From: Entomomonas sp. E2T0
Lineage (GTDB): Bacteria; Pseudomonadota; Gammaproteobacteria; Pseudomonadales; Pseudomonadaceae
Assembly: GCF_025985425.1 (NCBI RefSeq)
Contig: NZ_CP094972.1
Coordinates: 2,418,001-2,482,000 of the forward strand
Length of the DNA stretch: 64,000 nt
Reading direction: 5' to 3'
In this document: one piece after another, positions 1 to 10,246 of the stretch
How the letters are laid out: each line of letters starts with the position of its first letter
How positions within the stretch are numbered: position 1 is the first letter of the stretch
The notes under the pieces: model-generated
The model's input: only the letters and a program-made list of their open reading frames with translations
Told to the model about the DNA's origin: nothing
The model's database searches: none
Translations under genes and position numbers: made by a program

Positions 1-65
1 TTCGTGACCTTTAGGTGAATGACCTTTATAATATTCGCCGATATTAAGTCGAAATATAAGAGCCT

Positions 66-626
66 ATGAATTCAACCTATTTAAATAATCAGTTTTTAAT
101 TGCCATGCCTCAATTGGAAGGCTCAGAGTTCGCACGTGCCCTTATTTATTTAGTAAATCACAATGTTGAAGGGGCGATGGGGATTGTTGTTAATCAACCA
201 AGATCGTTTCATTTAGTGGATGTTTTAGAACAGCTAAAACCAGATATATTATTTCCTGCAGAAAATTTAATGACACCTATTTATTCTGGTGGTCCTGTTG
301 AACAAGAGCGTGGCTTTGTATTGCACTCTAAAGATGCAAGCTTTGAGGGAACTATTGACCTGCCTGAAATAAATATTACTTCATCACAAGATGTTTTATT
401 TAATATTGCTGAAAAAAAAGGGCCTAAACAATATCTAATAGCTTTAGGATATGCAGGTTGGGGCCCGGGTCAGCTTGAAAAAGAAATGCTAGAGAACGCT
501 TGGTTGACTTGTCCATTTCGTTCGGATGTATTATTTGATGTTCCTTGTGAGCAACGTCTAGATGTAGCCTTAGGACAATTAGGTATTCATTTTTCTTCAT
601 TATCATTTCAAGCAGGGCATGCTTAA
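66..626 (+). CDS. algH: YqgE/AlgH family protein
   Basis: The 186-residue protein is a full-length member of the UPF0301 (YqgE/AlgH) family, recognised from the N-terminal NQFLIAMPQLEG segment, the EGAMGIVVNQP motif and the GGPV and GYAGWGPGQLE motifs. The biochemical role of the family is unsettled; in Pseudomonas the gene was named algH for an effect on alginate expression. The start at 66 places the first residues as in homologues. Its stop codon TAA shares one base with the ATG of ruvX, so the two are translationally coupled. The gene order algH-ruvX-pyrR-pyrB-pyrC' matches Pseudomonas. Positions 1-65 hold no recognisable gene and are probably the spacer after an upstream gene outside the window. 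Confidence 0.9.
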   Translation: MNSTYLNNQFLIAMPQLEGSEFARALIYLVNHNVEGAMGIVVNQPRSFHLVDVLEQLKPDILFPAENLMTPIYSGGPVEQERGFVLHSKDASFEGTIDLPEINITSSQDVLFNIAEKKGPKQYLIALGYAGWGPGQLEKEMLENAWLTCPFRSDVLFDVPCEQRLDVALGQLGIHFSSLSFQAGHA

Positions 627-1072
627 TGGAGCAGAGCTTACCTAAAATTATCTTAGGTTTTGATTATGGGTTAAGGCAAATAGGCGTGGCAGTCGGGCAA
701 GGTTTTACACAACAAGCTCGAGAGCTTTGTGTTTTAAAGGCTCAAGATGGTATACCTAATTGGCAACAAATAGAAAATTTATTAAAAGAATGGCAACCAG
801 AGGTAATTGTTGTAGGCCTACCCCTAAATATGGATGGTACACCCAGTGAAATGAGTACTCGTGCTGAGAAATTTGCACGTCGTTTACATGGCCGTTTTAG
901 ATTACCTGTCTATACACATGATGAAAGACTAACCAGTTTTGAAGCTAAAGGACAATATTTTAAGCAGGGACACAAAGGGGATTATCATAAGAGCCCTGTC
1001 GACGCACTAGCAGCCGCCCTAATTATTGAAAGTTGGCTAGAAAATTATTCTTCAATAACGGAGAGAACATGA
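626..1072 (+). CDS. ruvX: RuvX/YqgF, putative pre-16S rRNA nuclease (RNase H fold)
   Basis: The 148-residue protein is YqgF/RuvX, an RNase H-fold nuclease linked in the family to maturation of the 16S rRNA 5' end and sometimes to Holliday junction resolution. Visible family motifs are [16 protein letters not shown] (catalytic Asp13), [20 protein letters not shown] and the C-terminal [13 protein letters not shown] with the last acidic residue. Length is normal. It lies between algH (1-nt overlap) and pyrR (ATGA overlap at 1069-1072), so it is read in one operon with the pyrimidine genes, as in Pseudomonas. Confidence 0.92.
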   Translation: MEQSLPKIILGFDYGLRQIGVAVGQGFTQQARELCVLKAQDGIPNWQQIENLLKEWQPEVIVVGLPLNMDGTPSEMSTRAEKFARRLHGRFRLPVYTHDERLTSFEAKGQYFKQGHKGDYHKSPVDALAAALIIESWLENYSSITERT

Positions 1073-1578
1073 AGTTACCTTCACCAACCGAACTCTTATC
1101 CAAAATGGCAAGCAATTTACAGAACTACTTAACTAAGCGTGGTATTACCAAACCAGCTTATGTAGGCATCAGAACAGGTGGTGTCTGGGTTGCTCAAGCA
1201 TTATTAGAAACAATGGGTAAACAAGATGAAACCCTCGGTATTTTGGATGTGTCTTTCTACCGTGATGATTTTACGCAGAAAGGTTTAAACCCTCAAGTAA
1301 GTCCATCTGCTTTACCTTTTGAAATAGATAACCAACATATTGTTTTAATTGATGATGTATTGATGAGTGGGCGTACTATTCGAGCGGCCATGAATGAACT
1401 CTATGATTATGGTAGACCAGCCAGTATTACCTTAGTGTGTTTATTAGATTTAGATGCAAGGGAATTACCTATTCGCCCTGATGTAGTAGGAGAAGTATTA
1501 AATTTAGCAACTGATCAACGTGTAAAAGTACAAGGGCCATCACCACTAACCCTTGAGTTAAAAACTTTAGTTTCCTAA
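1069..1578 (+). CDS. pyrR: PyrR, pyrimidine regulator/uracil phosphoribosyltransferase family
   Basis: The 169-residue protein belongs to the PyrR family of type I phosphoribosyltransferases. The PRPP-binding loop [13 protein letters not shown] is at about residues 91-103, and [11 protein letters not shown] near residues 32-42 is also typical. I chose the ATG at 1069, which overlaps the ruvX stop as ATGA; an upstream in-frame TTG at 1033 would add 12 residues inside ruvX with no support. In Bacillus PyrR binds mRNA and attenuates the pyr operon. In Pseudomonas it lies next to pyrB as here, and its regulatory role there is different. I see no obvious PyrR-type attenuator upstream of pyrB, where only 12 bases separate the genes. 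Confidence 0.92.
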   Translation: MKLPSPTELLSKMASNLQNYLTKRGITKPAYVGIRTGGVWVAQALLETMGKQDETLGILDVSFYRDDFTQKGLNPQVSPSALPFEIDNQHIVLIDDVLMSGRTIRAAMNELYDYGRPASITLVCLLDLDARELPIRPDVVGEVLNLATDQRVKVQGPSPLTLELKTLVS

Positions 1579-1590
1579 GAGAGTTTTTGT

Positions 1591-2592
1591 ATGCTTAAAA
1601 GAAAACAAGCACTTCAACTAAATAGTCAGGGACAATTAAGGCATTTTCTATCATTAGATGGATTATCTAAAGAATTATTAACCGAAATTTTAGACACAGC
1701 AGATTCTTTTCTTGAAGTCGGTGCAAGGGCTGTTAAAAAAGTCCCTTTATTGCGTGGAAAAACAGTTTGTAATGTGTTTTTTGAAAACTCTACACGCACT
1801 CGTACTACCTTTGAGCTAGCAGCAAAACGACTGTCTGCGGATGTGATTACACTCAATGTATCTACCTCTTCAACCAGTAAAGGGGAAACCTTAACCGATA
1901 CACTGCGTAATCTTGAGGCAATGTCTGCGGATATGTTTGTAGTACGTCATAGCGAGTCTGGAGCAGCACATTTTATTGCTGAGCATGTTTCACCACACGT
2001 AGCTGTTATTAATGGGGGTGATGGTCGTCATGCACATCCTACCCAAGGCATGTTAGATATGCTAACTATCCGTCGTCATAAAGGTGATTATAGTGATTTA
2101 TCAGTGGCTATTGTTGGCGATATCATGCATTCTCGAGTAGCACGCTCTGATATGCTGGCATTAGAAACCTTAGGCTGTAAAGATATCCGTGTGATTGGCC
2201 CAAATACATTATTGCCCGTAGGTTTGACGGATCAATATAAAGTTAAAGCATTTACCAATATGGACGAAGGTATCAAAGATGTTGATGTGGTGATAATGCT
2301 CCGTTTGCAAAAAGAGCGCATGAAAGGTGGTTTATTACCCAGTGAGGGCGAGTTTTTTAAACAATATGGCTTAACGGAAAAGCGTTTAACCATGGCAGCA
2401 CCTAATGCCATTGTTATGCATCCTGGACCTATTAATCGCGGTGTAGAAATTGAATCTTCAGTGGCTGATTGTGAGCAGTCCGTTATTTTAAACCAAGTCA
2501 CTTATGGTATTGCAGTAAGAATGGCAGTGTTATCAATGGCAATGAGTGGTCAGTTAGCAGAGCGACAATTAGAACAGGAGGGCAGTTTATGA
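1591..2592 (+). CDS. pyrB: Aspartate carbamoyltransferase catalytic subunit
   Basis: The 333-residue protein is aspartate carbamoyltransferase, which makes carbamoyl-aspartate from carbamoyl phosphate and aspartate in pyrimidine synthesis. The carbamoyl-phosphate loop STRTRT is at residues 67-72, followed by [12 protein letters not shown], and the HPGPINRG segment lies near residue 277. The N-terminal extension before the catalytic core (about 20 residues) is typical of the Pseudomonas-type enzyme, which assembles with an inactive dihydroorotase homologue. The stop overlaps the next gene by four bases (ATGA), which fits stoichiometric production of PyrB and PyrC'. Confidence 0.95.
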   Translation: MLKRKQALQLNSQGQLRHFLSLDGLSKELLTEILDTADSFLEVGARAVKKVPLLRGKTVCNVFFENSTRTRTTFELAAKRLSADVITLNVSTSSTSKGETLTDTLRNLEAMSADMFVVRHSESGAAHFIAEHVSPHVAVINGGDGRHAHPTQGMLDMLTIRRHKGDYSDLSVAIVGDIMHSRVARSDMLALETLGCKDIRVIGPNTLLPVGLTDQYKVKAFTNMDEGIKDVDVVIMLRLQKERMKGGLLPSEGEFFKQYGLTEKRLTMAAPNAIVMHPGPINRGVEIESSVADCEQSVILNQVTYGIAVRMAVLSMAMSGQLAERQLEQEGSL

Positions 2593-3863
2593 GTATAACG
2601 ATTAGTAATGCCCGTGTGATTAATCCTAAAACTAAGTTAGATAAGCAAACAGATATTCATATTGATGGTGGCAAGATTATTGCTTTAGGCGAAGCACCTG
2701 CAAACTTTAAAGCCACTAAAACGATTGATGCAACAGGTTTAATAGCATCTGCAGGCTTGGTAGATTTAAATGTAGCCTTATGTGAACCCGGTTATACCCG
2801 TAAAGGTACTATTGCTACAGAAACATTAGCTGCTGCTGTAGGTGGTGTTACTTCCCTATGTTGTCCACCTAATACTAAGCCAGTTGCTGATACAACAGCG
2901 GTTATTGATCTTATTTTAGAACGTGCGCGTGAATCAGCACATGCCAAAGTTTACCCTATAGGCGCACTTACCAAAGGTTGTGAGGGTGAACAACTAGCTG
3001 AGTTAGTGGCATTATCAGATGCAGGTTGTGTGGCTTTTACGAATGGTTTAGCACCAATTGAAAGTAATCGTATTCTAAGAAGAGCGCTAGAGTATGCTGC
3101 TACGTTTGATTTACAAGTTGTTTTTACCTCACAAGACACTACCTTAGCAGAAGATGGTGTGGTACATGAGGGAGCTATAGCGAGCTTTTTAGGCTTAGCT
3201 GGTATTCCAGAAACGGCTGAAACCATTGCTTTAACCCGTAATTTATTGTTAGCTGAACAAGCAGGGGTAAGGGCTCATTTTAGTCAACTAACTACGGCAA
3301 GATCAGTGGAATTAATTGCTGCTGCACAGGCGAGGGGGTTGCCTATTACTGCTGATGTGGCATTGTATCAGCTCATATTAACAGATGAAGCGTTGTCTGA
3401 TTTTTCTAGCCTTTATTATGTGCAACCACCATTACGTACTCAAAAAGATCGAGATGCATTACGTGAGGGTGTAAAATCTGGTGTTATTCAAGCCATTGCT
3501 AGTCATCACCAACCTCATGAAAAAGATGCTAAGGCAGCACCTTTCGCAGAAACTGAACCTGGTATGAGTAGTGTTGAGATTTTATTGCCTTTAGCCATGA
3601 CTTTAGTAGAAGATGGCCTGTTAGATTTACCAACCTTATTAACTAGACTAACCTCAGGGCCTGCTGATGCTTTACGTTTACCTGTAGGTGATTTAGCCGT
3701 TGGTAAGGTTGCTGATATTGTGTTATTTGATATTAATTCTTCAACTATTGTTGGAGATAATTGGTATTCTAAAGGCAGTAACTGTCCTTTTATGGGGCAT
3801 TGTTTACCTGCTAAAGTTCATACTACCTTAGTAGATGGACGTATTGTATATCAAGCCAATTGA
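2589..3863 (+). CDS. PyrC', non-catalytic dihydroorotase homologue (ATCase partner)
   Basis: The 424-residue protein has the dihydroorotase/amidohydrolase fold, but its metal ligands are gone. The expected DxHxH motif (D-P-H-V-H in active enzymes) reads DLNVA at residues 59-63, the later histidine motifs read AHFSQ and ADVALYQ, and the usual SDHAP segment reads IASHHQP. In Pseudomonas such a pyrC' (pyrX) protein does not catalyse but is needed to assemble a PyrB-PyrC' dodecamer, and the same role is inferred here from the 4-nt overlap with pyrB. A catalytic PyrC must be encoded elsewhere. Confidence 0.92.
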   Translation: MSITISNARVINPKTKLDKQTDIHIDGGKIIALGEAPANFKATKTIDATGLIASAGLVDLNVALCEPGYTRKGTIATETLAAAVGGVTSLCCPPNTKPVADTTAVIDLILERARESAHAKVYPIGALTKGCEGEQLAELVALSDAGCVAFTNGLAPIESNRILRRALEYAATFDLQVVFTSQDTTLAEDGVVHEGAIASFLGLAGIPETAETIALTRNLLLAEQAGVRAHFSQLTTARSVELIAAAQARGLPITADVALYQLILTDEALSDFSSLYYVQPPLRTQKDRDALREGVKSGVIQAIASHHQPHEKDAKAAPFAETEPGMSSVEILLPLAMTLVEDGLLDLPTLLTRLTSGPADALRLPVGDLAVGKVADIVLFDINSSTIVGDNWYSKGSNCPFMGHCLPAKVHTTLVDGRIVYQAN

Positions 3864-3896
3864 TTATAAGCCGAGGTTATTTAGGTACTATTATTT

Positions 3897-5192
3897 ATGC
3901 TTGATTGGCTCGATACATTTTTAACTAATCATCAAGAGTTAATAGGGTTAGCTATTTTCTTAATTGCCTTCATTGAGTGTATGGCATTATTAGGTTTAGC
4001 CATACCCGGTGCCACTATGCTAATGATTGCTAGTGCTATTGCGGGAGGTTTTGATTATCCTCTTTGGAAAGCTATTCTTTTAGGAATATTAGGTGGTTGG
4101 TTAGGGGATATGCTGTCTTATGGCATAGGCTATAAGCTTAAAAGCCGAGTATATCAGGCAGCTGTTATAAAAAATCATCCGAAATGGATTAATATGGCTG
4201 ATGGTTATTTTCAACGCTTTGGTGGTATGGGATTATTAATAGGGCGGTTTATTAGCCCTCTGCGGCCAATTATGCCAATGATGGCAGGTATTTTTCAGCT
4301 ATCTTTCACAAAATGTCTATTTGTTACTTTTATTTCTAGTATTGCATGGAGTGTTACCTTTGTAGTGCCTGGCTGGGTGACAGGGGCAGCTTTTACATTA
4401 CCTGTTGGCAAACAGTTTTGGCTAGAATTAGGCTGTGTCGTGGCTATATTAGGGACATTATTAGGTATTGGTATTTATGGATGTATAAAGCAAAAAAGAT
4501 GGATTGCTGCTTATATGTCCTTTGTCAGTTTTTTATTGTTATTAGCACTTTATCTTTTTTTACCTTATTTACAATCATTAGATCAAGGTTTGCTATTAAT
4601 TGCCAAAGAAGTACGTTCTCCTGAATTTGATAGTGTTAATCAATTTATAACCGAGTTGGGTGGTTATAAAGTACAGTTTGTAATATCAGCGGTATTATGC
4701 TGTTTACTGTTATTTATGCGTCAGATAAAACCATTAATCTTCTTTGCTTGTACTATGTTTGGAACAGCAACAATAGGTTGGATTATTAAAGAGACAGTAG
4801 ATAGAGCTCGGCCACAGGCAATGACTGATATAATGCAGACATTTAGTTTCCCTAGTGGGCATACTTCTGCTTCTTTTGCTTTTTTCCTTAGTTTAGGGGT
4901 ATTAGCGGGCTTAGGGCGTTCTTCTAAAACACGTATGTTGTGGTTATTTATTGCTAGTTTACCTGCTGTGCTTATTGCATTATCAAGGGTTTATTTGGGA
5001 GTACATTGGGTAACTGATGTTGTAGCAGGTGGTTTATTAGCTACAGGTATTTGTATGCTAGTATTGGCATGGGTTGAGTCAAGAGAAAAAATGCAACCAT
5101 TGCCCCATAAGTGTTGGAAAATTTTATTACCTGTAGGACTGTTAGTAATAATAGTAGCTACTACAGTTACATTTTTTAAACACTCAGTATAA
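3897..5192 (+). CDS. DedA-PAP2 fusion membrane protein (lipid phosphatase)
   Basis: The 431-residue multispanning protein joins two families. Residues about 1-190 are a DedA/VTT domain, with ECMALLGLAIPGA and GRFISPLRPIMPMMAG typical of these undecaprenyl-phosphate or phospholipid translocases. Residues about 210-410 are a PAP2 phosphatase domain with all three motifs: KETVDRARP (298-306), PSGH (319-322) and SRVYLGVHWVTD (363-374). The combination suggests recycling or dephosphorylation of a lipid carrier or phospholipid at the inner membrane; the substrate cannot be told from sequence. It follows pyrC' by 33 bases and converges on the ABC transporter gene, with 12 bases between the two stops. 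Confidence 0.88.
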   Translation: MLDWLDTFLTNHQELIGLAIFLIAFIECMALLGLAIPGATMLMIASAIAGGFDYPLWKAILLGILGGWLGDMLSYGIGYKLKSRVYQAAVIKNHPKWINMADGYFQRFGGMGLLIGRFISPLRPIMPMMAGIFQLSFTKCLFVTFISSIAWSVTFVVPGWVTGAAFTLPVGKQFWLELGCVVAILGTLLGIGIYGCIKQKRWIAAYMSFVSFLLLLALYLFLPYLQSLDQGLLLIAKEVRSPEFDSVNQFITELGGYKVQFVISAVLCCLLLFMRQIKPLIFFACTMFGTATIGWIIKETVDRARPQAMTDIMQTFSFPSGHTSASFAFFLSLGVLAGLGRSSKTRMLWLFIASLPAVLIALSRVYLGVHWVTDVVAGGLLATGICMLVLAWVESREKMQPLPHKCWKILLPVGLLVIIVATTVTFFKHSV

Positions 5193-5204
5193 TAGGAGTA
5201 GAAT

Positions 5205-7040
5205 TTAATCTGCTCCCATAAAATTACCAGCTTGATGTTGCCATAAACGACTATATAAGCCATTTTGTTTAATAAGCTGTTGATGTGTTCCTACCTCAAC
5301 AATAGCCCCATGATCTAAAACAATTAAGCGATCCATTTTAGCAATGGTTGAAAGTCGGTGAGCAATAGCAATAACGGTTTTATTTTCCATTAATAGTTCT
5401 AAGCTTTCTTGAATCACAGCTTCTACTTCGGAGTCTAGGGCAGATGTAGCCTCATCTAAAATAAGAATAGGTGCATTTTTAAGTAATACACGGGCAATTG
5501 CGATACGTTGTCGTTGACCACCAGATAATTTAACACCACGTTCGCCAACCTTAGCTTCTAATCCATGTTTACCATCACTATCAATTAAATCAAAAACAAA
5601 TTCATCTGCTTTTGCTCGTCGCAATGCTTTTAATATTTCTTCATCAGTAGCATCGGGCTTACCATAGAGCAGATTTTCTTTGATAGAGCGGTGTAAAAGG
5701 GCAGTATCTTGGGTGACCATACCTATTTTTGAACGTAAACTATCTTGGGTAACATCAGCTATATTTTGACCATCAATAGTAATACTACCGCCTTGTAAGT
5801 CATAGAGTCGTAGCAATAGATTAACAAGGGTAGATTTACCTGCACCAGAAGGTCCTACTAAACCTATTTTTTCACCTGCTTGGATATTTAAATTTAAATC
5901 TTGATAAACAGGTCGTTTATTATCATAGCAAAAGTTTATTTGGTTAAAATGGATGTTTCCTTGTTGAACAATTAATGGTTTAGCATCAGCTTTATCTTGT
6001 ACTGCTCGCGCTTGTACAATAGTGCGAATACCATCTTGGACAACACCAATTTCTTCAAAAATACCATTTACAACCCACATAATCCATTCAGACATATTAT
6101 TAATACGTATCACTAGAGCAGTTGCTAAAGTAATTGCACCAATGGTAATAAGGCTATTACTCCATAGCCAAATAGCTAATCCTGTAGTAGCTACAATCAT
6201 CGCACCATTGATAATGGATAATACTAAAGTCATTGCTGTTACTAAACGAGTGGATCTTTGTGCCGCATAGGTTTGTTCCGCCATGACTGCTTTTGCATAG
6301 TTTTGTTCTAATTCTGTATGAGCAAATAGTTTTAACGTAGTAATGTTGGTATAACCATCTACAATACAGCCCATCAATTTTGAACGAGTTTTAGCCGAGA
6401 TAGCAGAGCGCTCTCGGGTTTTTGGCACAAAATAGTAAAGTGTAATAACGTAAGTGATTAGCCAAACGAATAAAGGGATGGTTAAGCGCCAATCTGCTTC
6501 AAAAAATAGAAAGAGGGCACTGCCTATATAAATAACAACATGCCAAATGGCATTTACACAACTCATTGCTGAGCTACGTAATGCATTGCCAGTGTGCATG
6601 ATACGATTAGCTATCGTACCTGCAAAGTCACTGTGAAAGAAGTTAAGACTTTGTTTTAATATATAACGGTGTTGTTGCCAACGAATTAATGTCACTAGAT
6701 TAGAGGTTATAGTCTGTCTTTCTAATAAGTCATGGATTAAGAAAAAGAATGGCCGAAGCAATAAGACAACAACAGCCATCCACAATAGTTCAGAACTATG
6801 TTGAGCAAAGAATTGTTGTGGAGATTGGGAAGCTTGAATGTAGTCAACAATTTTTCCCAAGAAATTGAAAAAGGCTACTTCAATAATCGCTGCAAAAAAA
6901 CCTACTACTAACAAGCAAAAGAGAATACCTTTCACCTGTTTTAGATAGTGCCAATAGAAAGCCAAAATATTTTTGGGTGGCATTACATCAGGTGCTTTTT
7001 TAAAAGGGTCTACAAATTTTTCAAAACGTTCAAAAAGCAT
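5205..7040 (-). CDS. ABC exporter, fused permease and ATPase
   Basis: The 611-residue protein is a type IV ABC half-exporter (MsbA/MdlB-like). Six membrane helices occupy about residues 35-330 and the nucleotide-binding domain follows. Walker A GPSGAGKST lies at 396-404, the signature LSGGQRQR and Walker B ILILDEATSALD near 500-540, and the switch histidine in AHRLST. It should work as a homodimer in the inner membrane. The substrate is unknown; lipids, peptides or drugs are possible. It is the last of a minus-strand run, 122 bases downstream of the Na/Pi cotransporter gene, and may have its own promoter there. Confidence 0.9.
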   Translation of the reverse strand: MLFERFEKFVDPFKKAPDVMPPKNILAFYWHYLKQVKGILFCLLVVGFFAAIIEVAFFNFLGKIVDYIQASQSPQQFFAQHSSELLWMAVVVLLLRPFFFLIHDLLERQTITSNLVTLIRWQQHRYILKQSLNFFHSDFAGTIANRIMHTGNALRSSAMSCVNAIWHVVIYIGSALFLFFEADWRLTIPLFVWLITYVITLYYFVPKTRERSAISAKTRSKLMGCIVDGYTNITTLKLFAHTELEQNYAKAVMAEQTYAAQRSTRLVTAMTLVLSIINGAMIVATTGLAIWLWSNSLITIGAITLATALVIRINNMSEWIMWVVNGIFEEIGVVQDGIRTIVQARAVQDKADAKPLIVQQGNIHFNQINFCYDNKRPVYQDLNLNIQAGEKIGLVGPSGAGKSTLVNLLLRLYDLQGGSITIDGQNIADVTQDSLRSKIGMVTQDTALLHRSIKENLLYGKPDATDEEILKALRRAKADEFVFDLIDSDGKHGLEAKVGERGVKLSGGQRQRIAIARVLLKNAPILILDEATSALDSEVEAVIQESLELLMENKTVIAIAHRLSTIAKMDRLIVLDHGAIVEVGTHQQLIKQNGLYSRLWQHQAGNFMGAD

Positions 7041-7162
7041 AACACCTTCTTGAGTAAGAGAATAAAAATTGAGTTATGGCTAATACAGGAAAGCTAATAA
7101 AAACTAACAAGTAGTTTATCAATTAGATTGATTAATAATAATTATTCTCAGTCTACACCTAT

Positions 7163-9028
7163 TTACATAATAATCAAATGTTCTGATCTATCTTCATCTA
7201 CTGCTTGTTTAAACTTATTAAAAATATTGGTATCAGAGCTATGGCTAAGAATAAGCACATTACGTAAGCTTTGTACAATACGACTAGCGTAACCAACATC
7301 ATTCATTAAAGAACTGGTTTGTGTACCATTTAATTGATGTAAACGAACGGAAGAAAATAATCTATTACGGAAACTAGTATCGAAACTTGCTGAATCATCA
7401 TTTAATAATTGTAAACGAGAAAACCACAATTCATCAGGTAAATCTAAATTACCTAATTTATAGATTTCACGTAGTTTACCTAGTAAATATTTTCTGAGTT
7501 CTATATAGAATGTATAAGCTGTAGAATCAGTTTTATCTAAATAGTTATGTAAGTTCTTTTGTAGATGTTTAGCATCTTTTACCGCATCAACTAATTGTAA
7601 TGCTACTACCTGACAAGTCATAAACAGTTGTTGATGTTCTTCATCATCACTAGGGATTTCAATGCGTCCCATAAAGGTTAGTAGATCACTATAGATACCT
7701 TTTACATGACGTTTATACAGCGTATCTGCGTCAATGCCTCTATTTTCAGGAGAGGCGTTTAATAATACTAAATCTATTTGATTAGCGGATAATTGTTCAA
7801 CAGGAATATAAAGCGCATGGCAAATAACCTCTAAACTTATTCGTTCTAAATGTTCAAGTTCTTTAATGACGGTGGTAATAGCTGTTTCTACAGAAGATAA
7901 CGCGTTATCGTTTAAGTAACGTGCAGGCGTTATTATTTCTTCTACAGGAGTTGTATCAGACGTGGTTGGCTGTGAAACTTCGGTAATAAGTACTTTAGGC
8001 TCTTCAATATCAGGTAACCACTTAATAAGAGCAGCAGCCAATTTATATTGTAAAAACCAAAAGATAACAACGCCAGAAACGTTAAAAATAGTGTGGAATA
8101 GGGCTAGTTGAATCAATGGATTAAGGTTTAATAACTCTGCCAAAGAAGCTACAGTCCATGTTAGAGGCGTTAGTAATACAAAGGTTATTAATCCTGTTGT
8201 CACATTAAATATAACATGGGCTAAAGCTAATCGTTGACCACTACGATTACCTCCTATAAACCCCATTACACCTGTTGTAACAGCGCTACCAACGTTAGCA
8301 CCAATAGCTAAAGCAAAACTTTGTTCTAAACCTATCTGTCCTAGTCCTAAGGCTGTTAGAATTAGCATTAAGGTGGCATGGCTAGATTGTAAAACAACCG
8401 TGATAACTAAACCAATACCTAAAAAGAGTAAAGCACCTAAAAAGCCTGTAAATTGATATTGTGCTAGGTCTAAATCACCAGTAAAACTTGAGAATCCACT
8501 TTTAATTTGATCAATACCTAAAAAGATAAAAGCAATACCTAATAATATACGACCAATGGCTTTACTTTTATCACCATTAAAAGCAGCTAAAACACCTAGC
8601 ACGACTAGTGGATAAGCAAATGCACTAAGGCTAATGCTTTGTCCTGCAATTGCTAGTAACCAAATACCATTACTTGCGCCAAGGTTAGCCCCTAAAATAA
8701 TAGTAATACCGCCTGCTAGTGTAATTAAACCCGTACTAATAAAAGCAATGGTTAATAAAGATACTAAAGTAGTGGATTGTAATACTGTTGTTGAGCCTAT
8801 TCCAAACAATAGGCCCTTAAAAGGCGTTGAGGTACTTTTTGCCAGTAGTTGTTCTAATTTACCTCCAGCTAACTGTTTTAAGCCATCTTCCATGCACTGC
8901 ATTCCAAATAAAAAGAATGCAAGACCAGCACAAAGGTCAATCCAGCTTTTACTAAAATAGAAAGAGCAGAGTAGTCCAATGATAAGTAAGATAAATAGTA
9001 AGTTTCTGGTGTAACTGCGGTGCGTCAA
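7163..9028 (-). CDS. Na/Pi cotransporter family protein with PhoU-like C-terminus
   Basis: The 621-residue protein has two repeats of the Na/Pi cotransporter (NptA/PNaS) fold in the N-terminal about 340 residues. The repeated GxxxTxxxQSST-type segments are visible as GIGSTTVLQSTTLVSLLT and GLVITVVLQSSHATLMLIL. The C-terminal about 230 residues are soluble and helical, resembling the PhoU-like domain usual in bacterial members. It is expected to take up or export phosphate with sodium across the inner membrane. A second phosphate transporter of the PiT family lies at 22987-24477. Confidence 0.88.
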   Translation of the reverse strand: MTHRSYTRNLLFILLIIGLLCSFYFSKSWIDLCAGLAFFLFGMQCMEDGLKQLAGGKLEQLLAKSTSTPFKGLLFGIGSTTVLQSTTLVSLLTIAFISTGLITLAGGITIILGANLGASNGIWLLAIAGQSISLSAFAYPLVVLGVLAAFNGDKSKAIGRILLGIAFIFLGIDQIKSGFSSFTGDLDLAQYQFTGFLGALLFLGIGLVITVVLQSSHATLMLILTALGLGQIGLEQSFALAIGANVGSAVTTGVMGFIGGNRSGQRLALAHVIFNVTTGLITFVLLTPLTWTVASLAELLNLNPLIQLALFHTIFNVSGVVIFWFLQYKLAAALIKWLPDIEEPKVLITEVSQPTTSDTTPVEEIITPARYLNDNALSSVETAITTVIKELEHLERISLEVICHALYIPVEQLSANQIDLVLLNASPENRGIDADTLYKRHVKGIYSDLLTFMGRIEIPSDDEEHQQLFMTCQVVALQLVDAVKDAKHLQKNLHNYLDKTDSTAYTFYIELRKYLLGKLREIYKLGNLDLPDELWFSRLQLLNDDSASFDTSFRNRLFSSVRLHQLNGTQTSSLMNDVGYASRIVQSLRNVLILSHSSDTNIFNKFKQAVDEDRSEHLIIM

Positions 9029-9107
9029 TTTATTTATCCATAATTAAATTCAAACTCACTGATTCTACTGCTTTTCTATGGGAAAGGCGATAGCTTATTG
9101 ATAATTA

Positions 9108-9920
9108 TTAGCGTTGACAATAGCTACACCATACGGTGGCTCTTTGGCCTAGTTTTGTTTCTTTCATTATTCTGCCACATTTGTTGCAGGGTAAACCACC
9201 TCTGCCATAAGCATTTAGCGTTTGTTGAAAGTAACCAGGCTTACCATCACCACCTACAAAGTCTCTTAAGGTAGTTCCTCCAACCTCAATAGCGCGAGTC
9301 AATATTTCTTTAATACATGTTACTAATTTTTCATAACGGGCTTTGGAAATAGTATTAGCAGGTTTATTAGGGTTAATTCCTGCTGCAAATAAAGCTTCAT
9401 TGGCATAGATATTACCGACACCAACCACTACTTTATTATCCATAATAAATAGTTTTGCAGCTATTGAACGGTTACGAGAGGTTTGAAAAAGATAATTAGG
9501 ATTGAACTCTTCAGTTAATGGCTCAGGGCCTAAATGGGTTAATAATTCATGAGTAACAGGATCATTAGTCCATAATATACAGCCAAAACGTCTAGGATCG
9601 TGGTAGCGTAAAGCTAAATCATTGGCTAATAATATATCCACATGGTCATGCTTTTGACAGCTAGCTGTTTGTTCAACAACCCTTAAACTGCCAGACATCC
9701 CCAAATGAATAATAATAGTGCCTGACTCAAGCTCAATCAGTAAATACTTGGCTCGGCGTTTCACTTGCTTGATATGCTGTTCAGATGCAAGCACATCTAG
9801 TTCATCTGGTATAGTCCAACGTAAGCGGCGTTCTCTAACAATAACCTGTGTAATTTTTTGGTTAATAATATGTGGCTCTATTCCAAGTCGAGTTGTTTCA
9901 ACTTCTGGTAGTTCAGGCAT
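9108..9920 (-). CDS. mutM: Formamidopyrimidine-DNA glycosylase
   Basis: The 270-residue protein is Fpg/MutM, which excises 8-oxoguanine and formamidopyrimidines. The N-terminal PELPEVET carries the catalytic proline (after Met removal) and Glu. The C-terminal zinc finger has two CxxC pairs (CNKC and CSYC), and the preceding GGTTLRDF and [15 protein letters not shown] segments are family signatures. The length is normal. It is separated from the Na/Pi gene by 79 bases and faces the cysH promoter region across a 326-base gap. Confidence 0.96.
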   Translation of the reverse strand: MPELPEVETTRLGIEPHIINQKITQVIVRERRLRWTIPDELDVLASEQHIKQVKRRAKYLLIELESGTIIIHLGMSGSLRVVEQTASCQKHDHVDILLANDLALRYHDPRRFGCILWTNDPVTHELLTHLGPEPLTEEFNPNYLFQTSRNRSIAAKLFIMDNKVVVGVGNIYANEALFAAGINPNKPANTISKARYEKLVTCIKEILTRAIEVGGTTLRDFVGGDGKPGYFQQTLNAYGRGGLPCNKCGRIMKETKLGQRATVWCSYCQR

Positions 9921-10246
9921 AAAATATTCTCTTGCTAATTCCGTATATAATAGTAGTTTAAAAAATATTATTTAAATTGAGTAGTTATTTAGAAATTAAT
10001 AAATGTTAAGGTACGTTTAATCTATATAACTTATACTGATTGTAATAGTACTTGGTTATACATAATATGAATAATTTTTCTGAATATGAAAAATCCCCTA
10101 GTAAATAACAAATCGATTAATCGCTGAAATAAAAGCGCTCATTTTAAAATAAGCTTATAAAAATACGTTCATTTAACCCAAAAGTTATTTTTGTTACTAT
10201 GGGACTTAAAATTAATACTGTGATTAGTAACTTGGAATATAACTAA
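9921..10246. other. Intergenic region between divergent mutM and cysH
   Basis: This 326-base gap is strongly AT-rich and holds no credible reading frame. It must contain the divergent promoters of mutM (minus) and cysH (plus). I could not identify a convincing -35/-10 pair or an operator; CysB sites are too degenerate to call by eye. Confidence 0.6.

Noticed and set aside
5194-5216. Hairpin over the convergent stops of the DedA-PAP2 and ABC genes
   Set aside because: Only eight base pairs including a G-U pair, and no T-run on either strand.
7131-7149. Fur-box-like AT palindrome upstream of the ABC exporter
   Set aside because: 14 of 19 matches but the G and C at the centre are both missing; in such AT-rich sequence this is likely by chance.
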